Below are positions 23,393 to 35,168 of a stretch of DNA of 64,000 bases, in pieces. Positions within the stretch are counted from its first letter, which is position 1. The number at the start of each line of letters is the position of its first letter. The DNA is taken from assembly GCA_034406715.1 (NCBI GenBank), contig CP137865.1, forward strand, positions 1,116,001 to 1,180,000, given 5' to 3'. The position numbers and the translations under genes are program-made. The stretch is from Rhodotorula mucilaginosa. Taxonomy: Eukaryota; Basidiomycota; Microbotryomycetes; Sporidiobolales; Sporidiobolaceae. Under the pieces are notes generated by a model that was not told the origin of the DNA, did not search any database, and saw nothing but the letters and a program-made list of their open reading frames with translations.

Positions 23393-25085
23393 CGCAGCTG
23401 CTCGTCGTCGGGAGTGGTTGGAAGGTGACACGACGCCGCTCCACTTCGACCCGCTAGCCGCTCTGACACTCAACCCGTGATTGCACGCTGCTCGAGACGG
23501 TCGCCTTGAATGCTGGTCTATAGCATGTACTGCCGCGAGCAGGAGATTTGGCCGCTCTCGCATCGCCTGCTTTCTCCTCTCGCATCGCGTCACCGCTCTT
23601 GACCTCAAGCTGCTCCCATCGAGGCTTTTCTGAAGCTGACATGCTACTTCAGGCAAGGCGTACGGCCATTGCAGGCGGAGGCGGAGGCATAGACCTACCC
23701 ACACTGGAGCCTCCATTCGTATACGCAGCTGGGCTTCTCGCTTCTGCCGTGCCGCAGTTGCGGTGGACGCTCAGGAAGTTGGGCGCCAGTGGCCGGCTAT
23801 GCCAAGCTTCCCGGAACGCAGAGATAAAACACATGCTTCGTTGGGTCTGATTGTCTACAGTAAGCCCTTTGTCGCCCCCTTCGCTCGCCGACAGGCTCGC
23901 CCAATCTTCCAGCCGCGCCCGTGCGCCAAGCCGCGCTTCGCCGCGACGTCGGCATGTGCCACACCGGCATTGTCTCTCTTCTCGCATTGTTGCGGCGTAC
24001 AGTGTACATATAGGGGCTGACGATCCTCGCTGCGGCTCCGACGTTCGCGAGCAGCTGGTCGGTTCACGCCTGGTGCGCTGGGCGCCAAAGCTTCGTGCGA
24101 CGTCCTTCGAGGGCCAGGAAGCGGAGAGCTGCTCTTCGTCCCTGTACAGTACCGCCTGGAGTATTGTACTCATCGCTGCAGCGCCCAGACTACAGTATGC
24201 GCCGCGCCTTTGCCAAGGATATCGCAGTCGGACTTGATCGGGCGGGCTCATTCGGACACGAAGCACCGTCCGTCACGGGGCCGAGGTCTAGCCTATCATT
24301 CACAGTCCAGACTCCAGACAGTACAGCTGTCGTCTGTAGCCGGGTACGCAGACGAGACTTGTTGGACCCGCGGGCCGCGGTCGATCTCGGTCGACTCTTG
24401 CAGCAGGCGGAACCACGGTCCCCGTTGCCACACGCGCGAACAGTTCAGCTCTCGATCACCTCCAGACGTGGTGCCTGATCTGGACCATTTTTATACCAGA
24501 GAATGGGCAATCTCGTATGCACATATATAGGCCTGCAGCTACAGCTGCACTGTGCCGCCTGTGCGGCTGCTTCGAAGCGACGGTCCCTGCTCACTATCTA
24601 ACTCTCGAGTTCACTCTGGAGGTCCTGTATCGCAGATAAAGTGCTGGTCCAGCTTCGATCGCAGCAGCTGCTGCATGCTCATGCAGCTCGACGCAGCGCA
24701 TGAAAAGGCGCACGCGACCAAACCGGATGCCATCCTCCGCGCCTCGCCTTCCTCTTCTCCCCTAAATTAGCTCACGTGATCTCTTCTGATTGGCTGCCCG
24801 GGTCTAAAGTGGGGCGATCGAACCGGTCTCTTTGTTCTCCTTTCGCTCTTGGTTTTTCCGCCCGTGCTTCGGTATCTCTGCTCCTACCCTCCCGGGACTC
24901 CACAGCTTCGGTCTCCGTCTCCACAGCTGCCAAGGCGCCGATTGCTCTGATTCGAGAGAGGAGACCCGCTTCTGCTCTTCCTCATCGCTTTGAGCTGCTG
25001 CAGCTCCTGCGCGACGCCGCCTCGCTCTCAAAGATCACAGCGCCCTCCCCCACCTCTGCTGCAAAACCTCCGGAAACCAGTCAAC
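23393..25085. other. long intergenic region, divergent CLC1-MFS promoter
   Basis: About 1.7 kb, the longest gene-free stretch in the window. Several open frames of 70-200 codons occur but have Arg/Ser/Pro-rich, frame-shadow composition and no family motif. The half nearest the MFS gene is rich in CAGCTG and CTGCAG palindromes (24,530-24,690) and has a TATATA-like patch near 24,525. It may hold 5' leader exons or a non-coding transcript; RNA evidence would be needed to say so. Confidence 0.5.
24772..24796 (+). promoter_or_regulatory. paired E-box and inverted CCAAT box upstream of the MFS gene
   Basis: TCACGTGA, a perfect 8-bp palindromic E-box at 24772-24779, is followed after 7 bp by TGATTGGCTG (24787-24796), the reverse of a CCAATCA box. 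This is a classic bHLH plus Hap/NF-Y arrangement. It sits 290 bp before the MFS ATG at 25086. The same TGATTGGCTG string recurs at 60885-60894. Confidence 0.5.
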
Positions 25086-27619
25086 ATGGCCGAGGACGCG
25101 CACTCGCTGTCCTCTACGGACGCCGAAAAGGCGTCGCACCAAGTGCCGCAACAGCAAGTCAAGGACACGCCGACTGCGGACCACCTCGAACACTACACCG
25201 AGAACTCGCGCGGAGGTTTCTCCAGCACCCTCGCTGCCGTTCAGGAAGCCCATGGCTTCAAAGCCGAAGCCGGTCGTCTCGTCGTGAGTCTACGCTCTTC
25301 CTGTTTCCTGTTTCCGACGCTCCTCCCTCGTCGGGCGCGAGGTTCGATCGGGCGCAGAGCTCCGAGGTCGTTCGAAACGAGCGTTTGTGGGATCGAGCGA
25401 GCAGCGATATTAGCTCGTGTTCGCTCCGAGTCTTCCGCCGCAATGTCACTGAGCTCCTTTCCCATCCCCTCCCTCAGGTCGACCCCGAGGAAGCCCGCGT
25501 CGAGTATGGCGAGGAGGTCGCGAGCCGGCTGAAGCGCAACAAGCGCGGAGACAAGATCCTCTGGCCACAGCGTGAGGCTTCCTTTCACTTTGGTCCCGAG
25601 AGCATGTTGCAACATGTACTGACACTGGACTCGTAGCCTCGGACGACCCGGACGACCCGCAAAACTGGTCCACGCGGAAAAAGAATATCCAGCTCCTCGT
25701 CCTCAGTACGCTAACATGTTTGAGATCCCGACGTCGAAGCCTCCTCGAACTGCCAGCATCTTTGGGACTGACATCTATTCGCGCATAGCCATGGCCTCCT
25801 TCGTGCCCGATTTCAACTCCGGCCTCGGTATCGCTTCGCTCTTTGCGCTCGCCGAGTAGTTTGACACGACTACGACCGAGATCAACAACTTGACCTCGAA
25901 CTGGTCCATCTTCCTCCTCGGCTGGGGAGGTGTGTGCTCCGTGCCGCTCATGAAGCGATACGGACGTCTCCCCGTCCTCTGGTGGTCCCAGGTACTCGGC
26001 CTCGGTTTCCTCATCGGAGCTGCCGCCGCGCCCAACCTTGCCACCTTCGCCGGAATGCGGTGCTTGACCGCGTTCTTCTCAACGGCGCCGCAGTGTGTCG
26101 GTGAGTGCATTGAAGGCTTTGTCTAGCGTTCGAGCTCATTTTGCTGACCCCTCCCCCCTCCCTTGTCTCTTTACTATTCGCTCCTCCGTGCTGCATCGCG
26201 CCGACTTCGCACGCCTGCTATCGATGACGGTCTCATTCTTGTGCATCGGTGTTTGACCATCACAGGATTGTGGACGATTTCGGACCTCTTCCCGTACGTC
26301 TTCCGTCCTTCTCTCCGCCATCTCCTCTTTCTTCCTCTCCCCTTGTAGTGACTCTACCCGTGCCTATGCATAGCTTCCACCTGCAAGCCCGAAAGACCAA
26401 CCTGTGGACCCTCGGGTTCATCGTCAGCCCCTTCGTTTCACCCTTCCTTCTGGGATACGTATGCCTAATTTCACACTGCATCTTTCTCGCGCACAACACG
26501 TACTGATGCCCACTCCGTCCTGCAGATGATTGAGCATGCATCGTGGCGCGACGTGTACTACGTCGGCGTCGGATACACGGCGCTCGTCGTCCTCTTGCTC
26601 ACTTTCATCATGGAGGAGACGATCTACGACCGACACATGAACCCAGTCCCGCCGCGCCACGCTACCGGACTCAAATACCGCTTCGACTCGCTCATCGGAA
26701 TCACCGGTGTGCGGATGGCAAAGTACCGCCCGTCGCTCTGGGCAGGCGTCAAGAGCATGTTCGACGTCCTGTGGCGCCCGCACGCCCTGATGATGTACAT
26801 CTTCGTCGGCTGGCTCTTTGGCTGCGGTATCGGTATCAACGTCACCAATGCGGTCTTCCTCGGTTCCCCGCCGCCTCTCGGTTACGGCTACGAGCCGATC
26901 ATCACCGCTTCGATGTACGCTACTCCGATCGTCGCCGTCCTTCTCGGAGAGTTCGCGGGTCGGTACATCAACGATGGCGTGAGTTTTGTCCTCCGCGTCG
27001 CTCACTGCAAGGAGAGACCGATGACTGATCACTCGGAAATTGCGAACAGATCGCGGATCGCCTCATCAAGCGCAACTCGGGCGTGTTCCTCGCCGAGATG
27101 CGCCTCTGGTCTATCTACATCGCGATGCCATTCTTCATCGTCGGCATGTGCTTGCTCGGCTGGGCATACGAGGAGAAGCCGTCGATTGTGGCCGTCATCT
27201 TTGGCTGGGGAATGGCCGAGTACGCACGCCGTTTCATTCAGCTCTGCTTCCCTCGTTCTGCTCCTGACGCGAATGCTTCGGCCAGGTTCGGCATCCTGAT
27301 TCTCACGGTCGCTACCTACAACTACCTCGGCAATACGTTCCCACAACAGCAAGGCGAGGTGTCTGCGATGATCAACTTGGCCCGAACGATCGGAGGATTC
27401 GGTAAGTCGACTAAATCTCGTTCCAGTCCAGCGCCCCGGCCGAAGCTGATTCTTCCGTTCCCTTGACCAGCCATTCCGTACTTCCAAGTCCCGTGGTCCC
27501 TCTCCGGTGGACCGAAGCGCGTCTTTGGCATGGAGGCGGGCGTCGGAGCGGGCCTCTTTATCTTGGTCATCATCCCCCTCCAGATCTACGGGCGACGCCT
27601 CCGGAACCGCTTTGCGTGA
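25086..27619 (+). CDS. MFS transporter with an in-frame TAG (possible pseudogene)
   Basis: Major facilitator superfamily plasma-membrane transporter, DHA1-like fungal type with the N-terminal SDDPDDPQNW motif. Exons 25086-25283, 25478-25571, 25637-25705, 25789-26100, 26266-26293, 26374-26458, 26526-26978, 27050-27219, 27286-27401 and 27471-27619 sum to 558 codons. Typical segments are TSNWSIFLLGWGG, MKRYGRLPVLWWSQVLGLGF (loop 2-3) and FGMEAGVGAGLFILVIIP. Codon 144, at 25857-25859, is TAG between FALAE and FDTTTTEINN, where a CAG (Gln) codon would suit. No GT...AG intron removes it while keeping the frame. All other exons are intact, so this is a recent nonsense change, a readthrough stop or a base error. 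The substrate is unknown. Confidence 0.82.
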
Positions 27620-28412
27620 GCCCATACTCATATCAACCAAGAATCCCCCTAATTGTCAACACTCGGAAACCGTGCCTATATTCGTATCTCTGTCGGGTTT
27701 GTATGCATTTTTATCGCGACCTTCTCATCGCGCGACGAGAGCTTGGGCAAGCTTGAGAGCCCATGAGGACAAGCGGACTCGTTCGGGCGAGCTCGCTCAA
27801 ATGAGCATCGCTACCAGCCTATTCTTTCGACTCGAATAAACCCTTTGCTCCTTTCACTCACCTCCTTGTACGGCACTGCTTCTATGGAGAAAACCTTTTC
27901 GAGCTGGCTCAGGCTGGGTCGTGCGTCGATCACCGGAGCCGGCGAATGACGTCGTCGACGGACTTCTCGCGTGGCCCCGTGTGAGCTGACAACATCAATT
28001 TGCGCCGAAATCGTGCGCGTGCGCGTGTGCGATCAAGTTGAGCGTGAACGTCCTCGCGATCCGAATCAGTTGCAAGGCGGCGAGTTCGAGACGTTCCACC
28101 TTTCTGCTTCACGCTGTCCGACAGAGTTGTGAGTGGGTATACTGCAGCACGTGTACCCGCAATCCACACAGAAGGCTGACTATGTACCGTAGCTCGCTGT
28201 TCGCGCGTGTCCCCGACTCGTCTCCACACAGCAGCTGCTCGAGAGATCGGAAACCCCGCCTTCGTCACTTGATTTTCCTCGGCGCACTCGAGCTGCAGCT
28301 CTGGTTCCTCTCTTTCCGCGTGCACCTTTACAGCCAGCGTACAGACGCAAGCGTCCACACAGCCTTTCAGCCGACTGCACGTACGCCTAGACGTCACGAA
28401 CCGCGTTCCACC
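27620..28412. other. intergenic between MFS and HAD genes
   Basis: About 790 bp with the MFS 3' region and the HAD-gene promoter. The long minus-strand frame that crosses it also crosses HAD exons and looks like an antisense shadow. I see no tRNA, repeat or clear regulatory motif. Confidence 0.55.
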
Positions 28413-30212
28413 ATGTCGACCGCCGAGATGTCGTTCTCGCCCACGCACCCCGTCGAACACGCCGAATTCGACATCGAGGGCGTCCTGTTTGACATGGACG
28501 GCACCCTCGTCGACTCTATCAAGGTGTGCACGCGGTCTTGATTGCCCTCTTGCACCCTTCAATTGTGGCGGCTTACCGTGTCTTCCTGCTTGGCATTCTC
28601 CGCTCCCCTTGCTCGCTACGTCTGCTCTCCCCGCCATATGCATAGGCCGGTGAGCACTTGTCTCTATCGCATTGTTACTTGAGACGAGATATGACGCTGA
28701 TACCCTTCGTTCTGGTGTTGCAGTTGAAGCTGCCTGGGGAGCCGTCGCCCAGGAAATCGGACAGGATCCGGAAGAGGTCATCGCCGCAACGCACGGCCGT
28801 CGCGCGATCGACAACCTCCGCGACCTCAAACCCAAGCTGCGACGCTTGACCAACGAGCAGATGGAACCGCATGTCGAAGAGGTGAGCAGATAAATCTGGC
28901 TGAACAACCCGACTGCGCCTGCTGATACCCGACTTTCGACCATCAGTTCGAGAAGAAGATCCTCAAAGAGGCAGACGAATTTGGCGAAAAGGTTCGCTCG
29001 CGCCGCGCATCCGAAAGCTCGTCGCGCCGGAATTCGACCTCTTCGTCGCGCCGCAACTCTCGCCGCGGATCCTCGTCTTCGGGTCGCAACCCGCTCCTTA
29101 GCGGTCTCGCCGGTGGCCAGTTCGGCATGAGCAGCATCTCGACCGACCAGTCGGGTCAGGCGAGCGGAACCGCTTCGCCGAAACCGATCGACGACGAGAC
29201 GAACCTCGACTCGGTGAACCAGAAGCTCGCCGGCCTCAACACGAACGACGACCGCATGGCTCAGCTCGACGCTGATCCCTTCGAGGACTCGGACGAGGAA
29301 GACTCGGCGTTCGACCTTGACGAGTACACTGAGGAGGAGATTGGGTGAGTTTCGGCGATGGTGGCGCGTTCTGAGAGGTACGGGTGACTAACCACGTGTT
29401 TGCCCTGGCACAGCTGCCGCAACAAGAGTGTCCGCATCCTTCCCGGAGTCCGCCGCCTGATTGACTCGCTCCCGACCGGCCGCTGGGCGGTCGCCACCTC
29501 GGGCGCAAAGACTTGTGCGTTCGCTTCCTGTCCGGGAATCGCTCAGGAGAGGAGCTGACTTTTACTCCGTCGATCGCAGACTGCCACGGCGCTCTCGCTC
29601 GCGCTGGCATCAAGCGCCCCAAAGTCACCATCACGGCCGACGACCCTCGCCTCACGGCCGGCAAGCCAGACCCGGCGCCGTTCCTCCTCGCCGCGAAAGA
29701 GCTCGGCATCCCCATCGAGAAATGCGTCGTCTTTGAAGACTCGCCCTCGGGGATCAAGGCCGGTGTCGCGTCGGGTGCGCGCACGATCGCGATCTGCACT
29801 TCGCACCCGGTCGAGAAGATCAACTCGCAGGGAGCGCACTATATCGTCCCGTCGCTCGACTGCGTTCACGTCAAGCGGATGCCGGGCGGTCGCCTGCGCG
29901 TCATCATTGACGGTACGTGACCTTTCTTTCTACATTGCGCTCGACGGTCACCACTTTGCTCCTACATCTGCCTCGGATCGTCTCCATCGAGTCGGTCCTG
30001 ACCTCTTTTGCTTCTTGTCATCTTTTGCAGCTCACCCGCCCAGCCACCCTCGCCACGGTTCGCGCGGTTCCTTCGTCGCCGTGCCGCCCGACTGGCAGCG
30101 GATGGTGGATGACACGAAGGAGAAGCGCCAGGCCATCGCCGAAGCCGCCAACGCTGCTGCCGACACGAATGGCAAGGAGGCGGAGGCCGCACCGGCTGCC
30201 TCGTCAGCCTGA
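28413..30212 (+). CDS. HAD-family glycerol/sugar phosphatase with disordered insert
   Basis: Haloacid-dehalogenase phosphatase related to glycerol-1-phosphatase (Gpp1/2) and 2-deoxyglucose-6-phosphatase. Exons 28413-28523, 28646-28649, 28724-28881, 28947-29344, 29414-29514, 29580-29912 and 30031-30212 give 428 residues. HAD motif I is FDMDGTLVDS; motif II the Thr/Ser in VATSGAKT; motif III Lys in GKPDPAPF; motif IV FEDSPSGIKAG. The nucleophile and acid/base Asp are both present. Between the cap start and GVRRLIDSLP there is an extra ~115 residues (about 105-220): an Arg/Ser stretch (SRRNSTSSSRRNSRRGSSSS), then a strongly acidic part (DSDEEDSAFDLDEYTEEE). Ordinary Gpp enzymes of about 250 residues lack this. 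The C-terminus (residues ~370-428) is another low-complexity tail. The 4-nt second exon is argued from conservation of the following AVEAAWG. Confidence 0.85.
28646..28649 (+). other. probable 4-nt microexon in the HAD phosphatase gene
   Basis: GCCG flanked by AG on the left and a strong GTGAGC donor on the right. Including it joins DSIK to AVEAAWGAV in frame, the sequence expected in this phosphatase family. The alternative acceptor at 28682-28683 also keeps the frame but would insert 13 foreign residues. Confidence 0.55.
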
Positions 30213-30512
30213 GCGGTCCGCATATTAGAGAAGAGGTTTCATATCGCTTGTTATTGCTCTCCTAGTTGACCTCAATATACCACCCCGAACATCGTTGTAG
30301 ATAGCTGCTATGCAAGGTCATCATAAGTGTCGTCGCTCGCTCTTCTGTTTGCTGAAGTCGAGGCCTCACGAAAGAACTCGACTCGCCGCTATGGATTCGT
30401 CCCCGGTCGCGTCAAGACGAGAAACTGCGACAAAGATAAGAAGAATGCATGCATAGTAGATACAACAACGGTCCTGCCCGCACATTCCCTCCGAGAGGTG
30501 CAAGACTCTGGC

Positions 30513-31255
30513 TTACTCTTCGTCGAACGAGAGCAAGCCGATCTGCTTCTTCGCCTTCTTCTTTTCCTTGACCTTTTTCTTTTCCGCTTTCGCCTTGTCC
30601 TCTGCGGTGGAAGCGATAGACTTGGAACCGGGTGCCTTCGCGGGGTTGTCGCTGGAAGGCGCCGACCTTTTCACGCCGTCGTCGTCTCGCGAGGACCTGA
30701 CGACGTCTGCCCAATCTCCGTTCCCTCCCGCGCCGCCTGCCTTGGTCTTGGCTGAAGTGCCCGTAGAGAAAGAGAGCGATCCTTTCCCCTTTGCGGCCGC
30801 GGCGGTATCGGTCGTGTGGAGCGGATCTTCGGAATTGGACGCTTTGGCTGCCAATCCGGACGAGTGATATAATCAGCATTCGGGCCAAGACCGGCCGGAA
30901 TCAGCATAGCGAGATGCGCAAGCTCACCCTCAGCGCGTATGCGGTCAACCTCGTCCTTCCCGATGTGCTTCCCCTCTTTCAGGACGACGACTTGCGGCGC
31001 CTCGTCGTCGCCGCGGTCGAGGTCCCAGTCGTCACGATCCGAAGCAGCGTCGTCTTGGTCGTCATCTCCGTAGCCTTCTGGGCGAGTCGGTATCGGCGCC
31101 CGGTTGCCGCTGCTGCCAGTTTGCCCCGAGAGTGCCGCTGCAGCATTGCGAAGAAACGATGGCTGCTTTCCCACATACGCGAGACCCTTGAGCTGGTGCT
31201 TGCTTGGTCCGCTTTTCGGATCGTCGAGTTGGTCGCGTCCACGCTTGGGCGGCAT
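30513..31255 (-). CDS. DUF4604 (KIAA1143-like) conserved protein
   Basis: Small conserved eukaryotic protein of unknown function. The ATG at 31255 gives MPPKRGRDQLDDPK. The N-terminal motif LAYVGKQPSFLRNAAAALSG resembles the family's YVxPxEPxFLxRFK element. The acidic centre leads into APQVVVLKEGKHI then VDRIRAE, matching the PQVVVLK...VxxIKAE core of KIAA1143. The C-terminus is Lys-rich coiled coil (KAKAEKKKVKEKKKAKKQ) ending GLLSFDEE, like the family's SLLSFDxE end. One intron lies near 30,850-30,925. Low complexity and basic/acidic charge suggest a nuclear or RNA-associated protein, but that is inference. Confidence 0.85.
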
Positions 31256-31467
31256 GGCCGAAAGGGACAGTAGGGAGAGTGGGAAGAGACGGAAGTTTCG
31301 CACGGAGTCCGAACGGCAAGAGCCTGACTCCCGCTGCTCGCAAGTGATTCATTCGTTCTCGGAGCTAATGTACTTCCGTTAAGTCAAGCAAAAGAGAACG
31401 AGCACGCGGGATCCGGCGATAGCGTCAGAGAGGGTATTTCTTTGGCAGGGACAGCAGCTACGCGAGA

Positions 31468-34400
31468 TCAATACCTCCGACCTCCTTGCGGTCCGCCGAA
31501 CCCACCGCCGGGAGGACCGTACTGCTGCCTCTGAGGCTTGGGCCGAGGAGGGATTCCGAGTCGCTCACCGGGCAGACCGGGTCCCGGCGCAGTTCCGGGC
31601 AAGAGAGTCGTTCCGATAATGTCCATGATCGACGCCGGATTCAAGTGCGGACCGTTGAATGCCTGCGCGGACGGGAGGAGCGAGAGGAAGAAGACGACGG
31701 CGTCGGGGAGGATCGCCACGTCGCGACCCTGAGGGTCGAGCATGTACGGTAGCGGCCGATTCAACGCCGGCGCAGCCTGAGGCCCGGCCGCCGGTCGATG
31801 TTGGTCCGGCGGACCGCGCCAGTTGGGTCCCGGTCCAGAAGGCCCCGGAGAGGCAGATGCGCGCCGTTGCCGCTTCGTGTCGCCGTTCGTTTCGCCGTGC
31901 GCCTCGGCAGACAATTCGCGCTTCTGGCGGGGGGTCGGCGATGGCGACCGGGATTGCCGCCCACGCTTGATTTGGCGAACGAATGAAGGACCGAGGTCGA
32001 GCGAGTAAGAGTCCTCGAGGCCGGCGTGCTGGTGACGCTGCGCAAACAAGACGGTCGCGCCGACTGCAGGCGAGTATGATTTGTGAGCAGACCCGTTTCA
32101 GGAGGCGGGAGGAATCTGCAGCTCACTCTCGGGATACGTGTCGGCGTAACGCTGCGCCATCTTTTGCGCGGCCAGGTGATCGCCGTACTGGAACTCGTAC
32201 TGAGCCATCCGGTCCCAGATGGGTTTGGCCTTTGCCGGCTCAATCACGGCGACAGACCGTTCAAACAAGGCGCGTGCGTCTGCAAGTCGACGTCGTCAGG
32301 GATCGAGTTTGTGCATACTTGACTGAACCGCAGGACTCACTGTTGGCGTTGTTCTGCAGCAGCAGGAAATCGAGATAGCGCAGGATGTAATCCGGCTCCG
32401 AGCCAAACATCTTGAGGCCGAGCTCGAAAACGTTCGTAGCGACCTTCGGTTCGCTGTTCCAGTACATCTCCATCGTAGCTGCAGACGGAAACGCGTGAGT
32501 TCAGGCTTCTCGGCGAGCCCTGCTCGAAGCAAAAAGAGACTGACCAGAGGCCTCGACCACTTGCCAGGCGAGATTCGGGGTCTTCTTCGCCTTGAGGAAG
32601 ACTTGACGCGCTTGTCGCAAGCCCTGAGCACAACGAGGGGAGGGTCAGGCTCCATTTCCCCATCCTTAGTAAACTGAGAACGGAACTCACGTCGGACCTC
32701 CGCGCAAACCGCATCTCGGCGATCCAGACATTCGCGACCGCACGCTTGATCACCTCAATCTCGGGTGTCTTGCGCTCCTTGATCTCATTCCGCACCTCCT
32801 CCAACTCTTGCGCCCGCTTCTCGCGCATCTCGACCGTCTCGTCCTCCTCGCCGACGCCGCCCGCCTCGGCCTGCGCCTTGAGCTGCGCGCGCTGCTGCTC
32901 CTCGCGGTCTGCGACGGCGGCGGCAATCTCGGCTTCGACGTCTGCTTCGAGGCTGGCGATCTTGGCGGTGAGGTGCGCGAGGAGGGAGTCGTAGATGGCG
33001 TAGCAGGCCGGCAGATCCGGCTTGCCTTCCTCGAGGTCTGCGAGCGTGAAAGCCAGCAACAGACTGGGTGGCAAAACACTTGAATAAGCGAGTTGTACTT
33101 GACCAATGGGTGCACGAGGAGAAGCTGAAACGCACCTGCCGGGGTTGGCCTTGAGCCCTTCTTGCAGCTGCTTGTGAGCTTCCTCATTCCTGCCAGCACG
33201 GAGGCTCGCACTCGCCGCGAGGTACCTGCATTCGTATTGTCAGTAATCGGCTTCGCACCGGGAGAGTCAGGCGTTCTCAAGACGAACCAAATCTCGGGGA
33301 AGAATCGCAAGTTCGCGATCGCTTTCCGGTACGCAAACGCAACGCGCTGGTACAGCTGCGCGGGATCTTCAATCTCAAGTGGGTTCTTCTCTTCGTAGTC
33401 GAGGTAAGCCTTCCAGCGCTCGAGTCCGGCGACGTGCTCGGACGAGGACCAGTCGGGCCGGTGAGGGAGGACGGGCGAGTAGAGGTGATCGTGCTGGGCG
33501 CGCAACTCGCGCAGGGTCTTGCGGGCGGTCATGTAGGCGGGCGAGTGCTCGGCAATGAATTTCTTGGCCTGTCAATGCGAGCTTGAAGGATCAGTACCTC
33601 ACAAACTTGAGAGGCGACGAGAGGTAAGAACGAGGCCGCACCGTCAGCTTGCCGAGGTTGTTTTCGAACGCGTTGTACTCTTGCCAGATCGACTCGACGT
33701 TGTTGATCGGGGCTTGGATAGCTCGATGGTACGCCTTGCGGAGCTGGTCCATCTTTTGTTGCTCCTCCCAAGTGCCCTTCGTCTGAAAACAAGCGTTTCC
33801 GTCAGCGTGAGAAAGTCTCCTTCGCAAGCCGCGATTGAGAGCCGGATATACGTACAGGCGCTTCCCGCAAGAACGCGAGGTACTCGGTCCAGATCTCGCC
33901 TGCCCTCCGATCGTGGCCGACGTGCGTGATCGCAAAGTCGAACGCGGCGCCGATGACGGACCGGGCAGCCTTGGCCGCCTCAAAGTTGGCCGGGTCGATC
34001 GGGTTGACGCGGCGGATATAGTCGAGGTAGAACCTCCAGAGGTCGACCGAAGTCGACGTCCGGCAGCACCGTCCGAAGAGAGCCTCGACCCGGTCAAAGA
34101 GATTGTGGGCGAGTTCGAGGTTGCAATAGCTGATCCATTGTTCGGCCTACAGCAGCAGCACGTTCCAGGGTCAGTCTCGTTTCGGAACGCGTCTCTCGGA
34201 GCCTCGGCATCGGATGTAGTTTTGCATCGCATAGCGAAGGAGCGAGCCTGCTTCTTGCTAATCCAAGAGCATGGGGCGCGCTGGTCAAGAGACTCACAGC
34301 GTCTGGGAACACGAACAGGAACCTCTCGTATACCTCGCGGGTCCTCTCGAGATCGCCCTTGGACTCGGCATCATGCAGTAATGCAAGCTGTGCCTGGCCG

Positions 34401-35092
34401 TCGAGCGGGTCTTTTTCGATCCTCGCCGTCAGCTGGGCCACCCTCGACAAGGAACTCGTAGCGGCGGCGACGGCGGCGGTCCTTCCTTGAGCCGGGGCAG
34501 CCTGCGTCTGCGCCTCGGTCGACTCTTCTCCGTGCCCGTTGACGGCGGCGGCGGCGGTCGCGAGGGGCGGCGTCGCTACGGCGCCTGGGATGTCGCCCGC
34601 CGACGCCGACGCGCTGTAAAGAGTCGGCGTGCCGGTCTCGTCTCTCGAGAACCGCTCGGCTTCGGCCGGTTCGCCGCCGCCGGCGGCGACAAGCTGGTGA
34701 GTACCCTCGGCGGTAGGAACGGGTTCTTCAGACTGGACGGTAGAGGGCTCCGAGTCCATTGCGAGGGTAGCGGCGATGGCTGCGTCGAGTTCAGAACTCT
34801 GCGGCGTCGCTTCGGCCACCTCCATCGGGTCCTGAGTCGCATCTGCAGTCGCCTCATCTGCAGTCGGGGCGGCAGTCGCTGCAATGTCGGCGGATGCGGC
34901 CAGAGTCGGGTCAGTCGAGACCACCTCCTCGACGACGGCGGCGGCGTCGGGTGGCAGCGGGGGTGCTTGCGTGGGGTCTGTAGCGATCTCGGACACTGCT
35001 GCAGGAGTCTCCTGGGTCTCTGCGGGCTGGGCGGGCTGTGCTGCAGCCTGCATGCGAGCTCGTCGCGGGTCGACTGACACGGCGTCCGACAT
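31468..35092 (-). CDS. RNA14: mRNA 3'-end processing factor Rna14 / CstF77
   Basis: HAT-repeat scaffold of cleavage factor IA (CstF), which binds Rna15 and Pcf11 for cleavage and polyadenylation. The ATG at 35092 (MSDAVSVDPRRAR) begins a ~240-residue Ala/Pro/Glu-rich disordered region. HAT repeats follow: ARIEKDPLDGQAQLALLHDA, ERTREVYERFLFVFPDA, WRFYLDYIRRVNPIDPANFE, IWTEYLAFLRE and GTWEEQQKMDQLRKAYHRAI, which is a strong CstF77 signature. Later exons give ERWKAYLDYEEKNPLEIED and AYRKAIANLRFFPEIWF. The C-terminal part has an Arg/Ser/Pro-rich segment and a monkeytail-like helix region (LPYMLDPQGRDVAIL) before a Gly/Pro/Gln tail ending GGRRY. More than ten short introns interrupt it. It shares a 186-bp divergent promoter with the small membrane protein gene at 35279. 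Confidence 0.92.
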
Positions 35093-35154
35093 CTGACTCG
35101 GGCGAGGCGTAGCGGGACGGGGACTAGAATGAATGCACGCGTGCACCTGTAATC

Positions 35155-35168
35155 CACACACACACACA
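35155..35168. repeat. (CA)7 dinucleotide repeat
   Basis: Seven CA units within the 186-bp divergent promoter between RNA14 and the small membrane protein gene. Simple repeat; no function claimed. Confidence 0.9.

Noticed and set aside
23851-24237. 128-codon plus-strand frame in the CLC1-MFS gap
   Set aside because: Arg/Ser/Ala-rich composition with no motif, no splice partner and a competing antisense frame; not supported as a gene.
27930-28943. 337-codon minus-strand open frame
   Set aside because: It runs antisense through HAD phosphatase exons and introns, has frame-shadow composition and no motif; high GC makes such long frames common here.
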